Below are positions 57,483 to 64,000 of a stretch of 64,000 nt of DNA, piece after piece. The stretch is from positions 1,178,001 through 1,242,000 of the forward strand of contig JAPYXD010000045.1 of assembly GCA_030998225.1 (NCBI GenBank), written 5' to 3'. The notes beneath the pieces are model-generated. The model was not told where the DNA came from and made no database searches. It saw only the letters and a list, made by a program, of their open reading frames with translations. A program made the position numbers and the translations under genes. How positions within the stretch are numbered: position 1 is the stretch's first letter; every line of letters starts with the position of its first letter. This stretch comes from Diplolepis rosae (Eukaryota > Arthropoda > Insecta > Hymenoptera > Diplolepididae).

Positions 57483-59019
57483 GCAGTTAGACTTTTTTTC
57501 CACCATTTTGGACACAAATCGTCGTGTGTACCTCGAGACACATGATGGCGATATGACTTCTGTGAATACCGCTCTTGCTACGCTCGGGTGGGTACACTTT
57601 ACACTTTTCACAATCGCCACCATGCCGCCATTGGTACACAATCTACTATTCCGTCTTTTTTCTCGGATCAGCCTCCTTTTCACTTATTTTTCTTTCTAAA
57701 TTCTCTTTTCGAAATTCATTATTAATTAAATATTATTTATCATTAATTCATTCAAAATTTGTCTAGGACTGCACGGGAAGAAATTTGATAAAGTGGATGT
57801 TTCACCTCTAGTAGCGCAGCGCCGCACAGTATTCGAAAATAGGAATTTTACTCTTCATAATCGGCTACAAGTCGTATTTCTTAACCGATTTTGAATTTTT
57901 TTTTTAGGAAATCTCAGCATTAAATTCTTAAGAGAATTAACGATTGCCATTTTTAAATTTGTTCATTCAACAACAATACTTAAACAAATAGAGTGACAAA
58001 ATTGGTCATTTTAGCTTTGTGAATTTTTAACTTTAGAAAAAATGCTATAATAAACTCACTATTCACCAGAATTATTGCAACTGCTCTCACAGAACAGAAA
58101 TAAACTGGATATGACACTTATTAACAATTTATGTAATTGTTGATAACATTTGCTATTGAAAAATGTCACAATCTGCCGTTTCAAGGTAGAAAAAAATTTT
58201 TTTTTCAACAATTATTGCATACCATAAAACGGCAGATTTTCACATTTTCCTATAGAAAATATTATTAACAATTACACAGATTGTTATTTAGTGTCTCATA
58301 TTTAGTTTTAGAGTCACTGTTAGGTTATTGGCGGAAAATTTCTGTGACACACGGCTTTTTGTATGAAAAAGTGATAAAGCTAAGTTTTTGGTTAAAAAAA
58401 TGTTTTATCGAATCGAAAAAACTTTGGTTTTTTGTTCCAGGTCAAAAATTGCAAGAGTTAGGTTTTCGGCCGTGGAGTCCTTAAAAAAAGGCACTGATGG
58501 AGAAATGCTGCGCAGCCGCCATTTTGTCATGAACGAACTTGGAAAAAATATTTCCTGTACTTCATTACTATAATAGTATTATAAATCCCATTTTACAGAA
58601 TTTCGATTGATCTCTTTATTGCGCCAAACAAAATCCCCGAAATATGCCTATTTTTTCGTACTCTAGTGGTCTAACCCCTTAAGATTGAAAAGAAGAAGAA
58701 GATTAATCATTTCTTGTCCGAAAAATCAATGAATCTGTGATCAAAACTCATGAGATGAGAATTCGTTTATAAAAATATTTCTAACAATAGTAATTGTTAA
58801 CTTATGTGAATTTTTCGGTGCAAATGATGACTCTTATGAAAATATTAGCGATTAGAGACAAACAAAAAAGTGAGAATAAAAATTGTTTATAATAATTGAT
58901 TTAAATATAAATTGAATTATTTCTGTACTATGAAAGCAGTTTCGATAACACAGGTTAATAAAATATGACCTATGTGTTCATGGAATGAGATATATCATTT
59001 CCAAAGTAGGTTTCTGTGT
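57483..59019. other. Intergenic, no gene seen
   Basis: AT-rich DNA. A short inverted pair around AAAACGGCAGATT / AATCTGCCGTTT lies at 58170-58240. No supported frame. Confidence 0.4.
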
Positions 59020-59560
59020 TGAATTATGATCACACCGAAAGACGCTAGAACCAGGAAAAATGAACGTTGCTCAAAAACCGCGGGTTGATCCTCATAAAAT
59101 CTTACTACCATTATTACATGTAAAGCTCGGCATCGTAAAAAACTTTTCAAAGCGATGGATAAAAAAGGAGAAGTTTTCGTTACTTGCAAAGAAAATTCCC
59201 TAAGCTTAGTGAAGCTGAAATCAAGGAAGGAGTTTTTCAAAGACCATAAATCCGACAACTGATGTGACACGAAATCCACAAACTGCAAACACTGCAGAAC
59301 TTCCAGGAAATGAAAGTGAACATGTCACTAAAGATTCACATTCTTCAGTCATTTGGACTTCTTCCTAGAAAATTTGGGGGCAGTTAGTGATGCACACGGG
59401 GAATGATTTCATGAAGACATCGCTAAAATCAAAAAGATGTACCAAAGTAAGTGGAGTGTGAACGCTTTAGCAGACTACTGCAGGAGTCTCATGACTGATG
59501 AACCAAATGCTTATCATCGTCGAGCATGCAAAAGAAAAAGTTTCTAGTCTATGGTAGCAG
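59020..59560 (+). pseudogene. Degenerate repeat-associated coding relic
   Basis: Read across several frames on the plus strand I see LHVKLGIVKNF, then KEGVF near 59230, MSLKIH near 59320, RKFGGS near 59370 and YCRSLM-type residues near 59480. The order resembles an uncharacterised protein found in many copies in insect genomes, recalled from memory and without a family name. Numerous stops and frameshifts are present. No terminal repeats found. Confidence 0.35.
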
Positions 59561-59814
59561 CTTATAATCACGTGTCAAAAGGAGCCAAATATCAATAATA
59601 AAGAAGGTATATTTTAAACTTTGTAAATACTGTCAACTCTGTAAATATTGTAAATATTGCAAATATTGTAGACTTTAAAGAGAAAACAGACATAGTAAAT
59701 GGTACCCAGAAAGGCATGCTTTCTCCAAACACAGAGAATATGTTAGGATTAGACGTGTGCATTCTGTCGGATCGAATGTCGAAAATTCGATTCGATTCGC
59801 TTTATTTGTCGGAT

Positions 59815-60050
59815 CGGATTTTTTCGATTCGATCGGCCGCATAGTCGAATGTCGAATATTCGACATCCGAAGCACCCTTCTTCGGATGTCGGATTTTTTC
59901 GACTCGATCGGCCGTCCGTCGAATGTCGAATATTCGACATCCGAAGCACCCTTCTTCGGATTGGATTTTTTCGATTCGATCGGCCGCATAGTCGAATGTC
60001 GAATATTCGACACCCGAAGTGCCTCCATTCGGATATTAAACATTCGATGA
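59815..60050. repeat. Palindrome-bearing tandem repeat, 72-75-bp unit
   Basis: The block GATCGGCCG...GTCGAATGTCGAATATTCGACATCCGAAG recurs with GATCGGCC at 59831, 59906 and 59978. Each unit contains the perfect palindrome TCGAATATTCGA. A degenerate piece of the same block (CTTCGGATGTCGAATATTCG) lies near the other end of the element at about 62431-62450. Open frames on both strands here are by-products of the repeat. Confidence 0.8.
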
Positions 60051-60459
60051 GCGCAGGATGTAGTTTGCAACTTTTAACCAGACATCACACAATATACTTA
60101 CATTGTATAATTGTATTTTGATTTTATATCACCATAGTGGAAAGAATTTATTACATTCTCATCATGGATGAGAAGGTATTGGTTTTATGTGAAAAATGAC
60201 TTTCGAAATTTTCATCAAATCTTTACGTTTTGAGACCCCCTGAGTCAGAAAAAACGGTTTTTACGAAAGTGTCTGTCTGTCTGTAGTAGGTCGTGCGCGG
60301 CATAACTCTCAATAGAATTATCAGATTGAATTGAGCTTTGGTACACTTTATCGGAGCCGAAAACGTAATGACAAGTTCATTAACCAGCCACATCCAATCA
60401 AAATTGAGGGATTGAGCACTACTTTTGTGTTTTTGAAAATAACTTTTTGAAAACATCAA

Positions 60460-61130
60460 AAATTTCAATACTGGTTTTTGATAGTCCTCATAAATATCTA
60501 CAAATTATTTCCATAACATTTTTTGATTAAATCAAAATTAGAAATGTTACAGCATATTCAAATTCGAAAAAAGTCAATATCAAAATTCCATTTTCCAGTT
60601 AAATTATACGAGATACGAAAAAACGTTATGACACAATATTATTTTCTACGTAAAGACCTACAAATTTGAATTGTAACATTTTTTCATAAGATGCATATTT
60701 TTCTTTTTAATTAAAAAAAAAACTATTGAAAATCCAAAATTCAATTTTTTAACAATAATATGTGAAAGACGAAAAAAACGTAAGAATACAAAGTTGTTTG
60801 TTTCAAAAAGATCTACAAATTTTGTCTGACACAGTTTCTGATGAAACATATATTTTTCGTTTCAATTCCAAAAAATACGATTAAAATTCAAAAATCCATT
60901 TTTTAGACAAAATATGTGAGATACAAAAAAAACGTTTAGATGGAAAATTGTTTGCCTAAATGAGGTCTACAAATTCTCGTTAAGACATTTCGGGATAGGA
61001 TGTATATTTTATGTTTTGATTTTCAATATTAAACAAATTCGATTTTTTTCAACAAAATATGTGAGATACGAAATAAGCGTTGTTCTGCAAAATCGTTTCC
61101 TGAAATAAAGTGTACGATTGTTTTTTCTTT
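60460..61130. repeat. Tandem repeat, about 150-bp unit
   Basis: A diverged unit recurs at about 60610, 60764, 60918 and 61063: TGTGAGATACGAAAAAACGTT..., CTACAAATT..., then an A/T run and ATTCAATTTTTT. Spacings are 154, 154 and 145 bp. A partial unit precedes 60610. Confidence 0.7.
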
Positions 61131-61199
61131 TTGAGAGATTTGGAAGAAAATAAATTATTTTAATCATGTAATTTATTAAAAAGTTACTGAAATGTATAC

Positions 61200-61545
61200 A
61201 GAAAATCGAGCGCGAAGCGCGAGCGTCATGATGAGAATGTGTTCCTTAAGGCTGATAGAGCCTTAAGTAAATTGAATTTCCTGTTTCACTTAAATTCAAA
61301 AAGAAATTGAGTGACTTTGAGAAAATGTGTAATTCACATCATCTCTAATATTATTATAAAATTGGTTTGAGCTTCAGTATCAAATTATAAGAAATAAACT
61401 TAAATGTATGCGAAGAGCACAAGACCGAGCGCGAAGCGCGAGCTCCAGAAAGAATGGAGCGCGAAGATCAAATCGCGCGCCCTAGGTGCGCTCAAACTTG
61501 CGAGCGAAGCGCGCGATGAGAATGTGCCCGCGAAGCGGGCAGATT
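61200..61545. repeat. Iterated GAGCGCGAAGCGCGAG motifs
   Basis: The GC-rich hyphenated palindrome GAGCGCGAAGCGCGAG occurs at 61208-61223 and 61427-61442. Variants GGAGCGCGAAG, GCGAGCGAAGCGCGCG and CCCGCGAAGCGGGC follow up to 61540, in otherwise AT-rich DNA. Confidence 0.7.
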
Positions 61546-62511
61546 TTTATTTTTAGTCTTATGCACAATTTAGATTGTTTTCTTTCAGTTAAAGTCGGAT
61601 TTTTCTTTAATGATACTGTTTTTAAATTCTAATTTCTTTGAGACTGATTATTTGAGAAAGTGTGTGCAACATAGTTTTGGAATTTGTATGCTGGTCTATT
61701 AATAATAGAAGTGTATAGGTATAAAATAAATACGAGTAATGTTATAAAGAAACTTTTAACTTCATTATGATTGCTTTAAGAACTCATGATTTTATACAAA
61801 TAAATATACTCTTTTACATAAGAGGGTGGCAGCAAATCTCTTTTCTCTTCAAAGATGGTTCGTTTACTCGTGAACAATCTGTCAGAACTTCTGGATGTTG
61901 CGGGAATTTGTAAATAATGCTGAACAGCAGTGTATAGATATAACATTTTTTTCGACTATCTTAAGATATCGAGATAAGATATCGAGTTGAAATTTTAGAA
62001 AACGAAGGGACTTTTTTTACTTCAAAATTTTTACAATTCCAATAACAATTTAGATAAAAAATTTTGGAAAAAAATTATTTTTTTATCGTAAACATTTCTT
62101 AGTGCCTTTCATTTAAGTTCTCAAAACTTCAAATCGATATCTTATTTCGTGTGGCTGGAAGTTGGTTTGAAAAAGTAAGGTAGTAATAGGGTAAGTGTGC
62201 CATGGCCCTGAAATTAAACTAATAAAAAAGTATCTAATCGGGTGCATAATATTTTTCGTAGATTCTAATAGAGTTCATTTAAATGTACAAAATTTAATTT
62301 CTATAATTTATTGTACAATTTCATTGTGCTTAAAAAATTATTAATAAACTTATGTTCAGTAGGGTTTTCTCTTTTATCGTACAGAGTTTTATTGTGTAAA
62401 GTTTATTTAAATTTCCAAAATTAAAACCCTTCTTCGGATGTCGAATATTCGACATTCGACGGAGGCCAATATTGGATCGAAAATCGGATCGAATCTTTTT
62501 GCACACCTCTA

Positions 62512-64000
62512 GTTAGGATATTGGCGAACATTAGAGGAAGAAGAAAGTCTAGATCTGGATAGAATAGATTTGCGTGAAATGCAATTAAATTACTTAGAGG
62601 GAACTCAAAATAAAAAGAAGGGATGCGCAGAAATTAAAAAGAAAAAAGTTAGAAATCGAAAGAATAATTAGGGAAAAACTGGAAAGGGATAGAATAGAAG
62701 GAGATAAATCAGGAATAATAAAATATGAACACGGCAAATTAGAACGAGACAGATATAAAAGGACTCAGACAGGGAGAAAAGATAGAACATTCGAAATAAA
62801 CTCGTTCAGAGAATCATACACTGTAAAAAATTATCTAAGAAAAATTATGGAAGATTCGTAAAATCACAGTGCCTCTCTGTGTAAATTTACTTAGTTCCGT
62901 AAGTTTATATTGATGGAGGACGTGATTTTCCGACAACTGTGTAAAATCACTTCGAGCAGCGTTGGACATAAAATGACCTTCGCTGAGCGATGTAAAATCG
63001 CATCGTCTGTGGTATGAATTTTCCAAACGTAAACTGAAATTTTGTTTGAGGTCTGCGCAAAATTACCGCCTAGCTGTAAATTTCCGGATGAGAATTTAAT
63101 TTTCATTTCCCTGTTCGTAATGTCAGAAACTCAGAATTTCGTAGACTTTGATGTCTGTAGTGACGTGGTCCACTAGAAATTCAGTTTTTTAAAGGTAAGT
63201 TTATTTAATTGATTATTTTTGAGATAATTATAATAATGATTTTAATTTTTCTGATATAAAGTAAATATTTAGTAAAAATAACATTTTATTTGTTATTTTT
63301 GCTAAAGATTTACTTCATATAAGAAAAATTTAAATCAATATTATAATTGTCTCAAAAGTAATCAATTAAATAAACTTACCTTTAAAAAACTGAATTTCTA
63401 GTGGACCACATCATGACAGACATCAAAGTCTACAAAATTCTATAATTCCATAATTTTCCCGAGATCATTTTTACAGTGTATATAGAAAAAATCCAGGATG
63501 TGCATTGGAAAATCCACCCATTAATTGTATTTTGGATCCAAGGCCGGAATTTTTGTTCCACACTACGTATAATTACGCACAAGGTTAGGAACAATACAGT
63601 AGCAGTTCGTAAAATTCACCAAAAGATGGAGTTCTATGATCAAGGATAGAAATCTAATTTACATTTAAACCGTAATTTTACACCGTCCAACGAGGGTCAT
63701 TTTATGTCCCTCGTCTGGCGATGTAAAATTCTGCTGAAATTTTTTACAGTGTATAATGAATTTGGGAAAGAAGCAGGAATATTAATCGATAATGAGGAAC
63801 AAAAAAACGATAAATTGATAATTAGAGAACTAACCCTAGAAATAGATTCATTGAAAGAGAAAATGGAACAAATTCTATATATTATACAGAATAAAACTAT
63901 AGAAACGCCTAAAGCCCAAAACACAGTTGACCGTGGTGTAGGAAATCAAGAAAATTTTAACAAAAATGAAAATACAATGTCGAAAGAGAGGTTAGGAAAC
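62512..64000 (+). pseudogene. Charged coiled-coil coding region, split by two transposons
   Basis: A coding stretch starts as MLGYWRTLEEEESLDLDRID, its ATG lying just before the hAT-like insertion (about 59740) and resuming at 62512. It changes frame in an A-run near 62610 and continues as a very Lys/Glu/Arg-rich helix (KLERDRYKRTQTGRKDR) to 62818. The MITE at 62819-63751 interrupts it. It then continues NEFGKEAGILIDNEEQKN, a heptad-like region (LTLEIDSLKEKMEQILYII) and an Asn/Gln-rich stretch, still open at the window edge. The look is of a Gag- or ORF1-type protein, but I see no zinc knuckle and do not recognise a family. Confidence 0.5.
62819..63751. mobile_element. MITE with TA target duplication and nested palindrome
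   Basis: Ends CACTGTAAAAAATT and AATTTTTTACAGTG are inverted, with TA on each side (62817-62818 and 63752-63753). Restoring one TA keeps the surrounding coding frame open. Inside, 63124-63450 is a further inverted repeat (arms include CACTAGAAATTCAGTTTTTT and its inverse), possibly a second, nested element. No coding content. Confidence 0.8.

Larger units (their letters stand above)
59750..62511. mobile_element. hAT-like non-autonomous element, 8-bp target duplication
   Basis: Ends TAGACGTGTGCA (59750) and TGCACACCTCTA (62511) form a short TIR with one mismatch. GTTAGGAT stands at 59742-59749 and again at 62512-62519, an 8-bp duplication typical of hAT transposons. Joining the flanks gives an uninterrupted reading of the neighbouring coding region. 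The 2.76-kb interior has no transposase; it holds three different internally repetitive blocks listed separately. Confidence 0.8.

Noticed and set aside
59757..60121. Overlapping frames on both strands encoding repeated FDSIGR/ECRIFDIR-type peptides
   Set aside because: Products of the palindromic 72-75-bp tandem repeat reading open in several frames, not genes.
1..64000. CRISPR arrays, operons, ribosome binding sites, riboswitches
   Set aside because: All content is eukaryotic transposon-type; tandem repeats found lack the short direct repeat and unique spacer pattern of CRISPR.

Overview
The window reads as repeat-rich nuclear DNA of an arthropod, most likely an insect. It is AT-rich and packed with nested and mostly decayed transposable elements: R1-clade and RNase H-bearing LINEs, three mariner copies, a Tigger/pogo-like element, fold-back and long-TIR DNA transposons, hAT-like and TA-duplicating MITEs, and Ty3/Gypsy pieces. 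I see no ordinary single-copy host gene, rRNA or functional tRNA, and the sequence does not fix the species.

Layout. 1-1660: R1-clade LINE copy A, minus strand, cut by the window edge. 2045-2960: Gypsy pol relic. 3961-5262: mariner A. 5580-8275: RNase H-type LINE (minus strand), interrupted by a palindromic tRNA-derived element with a 13-bp target duplication. 9124-9900: fold-back element. 9910-14726: a palindromic TA-duplicating MITE split near its left tip by a second R1-clade LINE, with a 16-bp target duplication. 15550-17385: another LINE carrying mariner B in its ORF1. 17383-19608 and 36014-36313: an AT-rich repeat with 215-bp tandem units, split by the large retrovirus-like element at 19609-36013. 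38874-39014: integrase tail relic. 41031-44494 and 55764-57482: two transposons with very long TIRs and related transposase C-termini. 45098-46465: Tigger-like transposase. 51233-51730: mariner C. 59750-62511: hAT-like element with tandem repeats. 62512-64000: a coiled-coil coding region broken by a MITE.

The main object is the LTR element at 19609-36013 (16.4 kb). It has LTRs of about 1.7 kb differing by roughly 1%, a 4-bp target duplication (CTTC), a tRNA-Gly-type primer site and a polypurine tract. It carries a Gypsy-type gag and pol, but pol has lost most of RNase H and integrase. Beyond pol it carries an unusual accessory set: a CARD-domain ORF, a first envelope gene resembling chuvirus-type glycoproteins, a dsRNA-binding-domain ORF, a second envelope gene resembling the errantivirus/baculovirus F family, a two-exon gene on the opposite strand, two paralogous Cys-rich ORFs, and a second dsRNA-binding-domain ORF. 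A strong splice donor lies in the LTR, and a pyrimidine-rich acceptor lies just before most sense-strand ORFs, which suggests retrovirus-like splicing from one leader. CARD and dsRBD modules are what a virus would need against apoptosis and RNA interference. The small accessory ORFs are intact while gag, pol and both env genes are broken. Functions of the accessory genes are inferred from domain recognition by eye, without any search.
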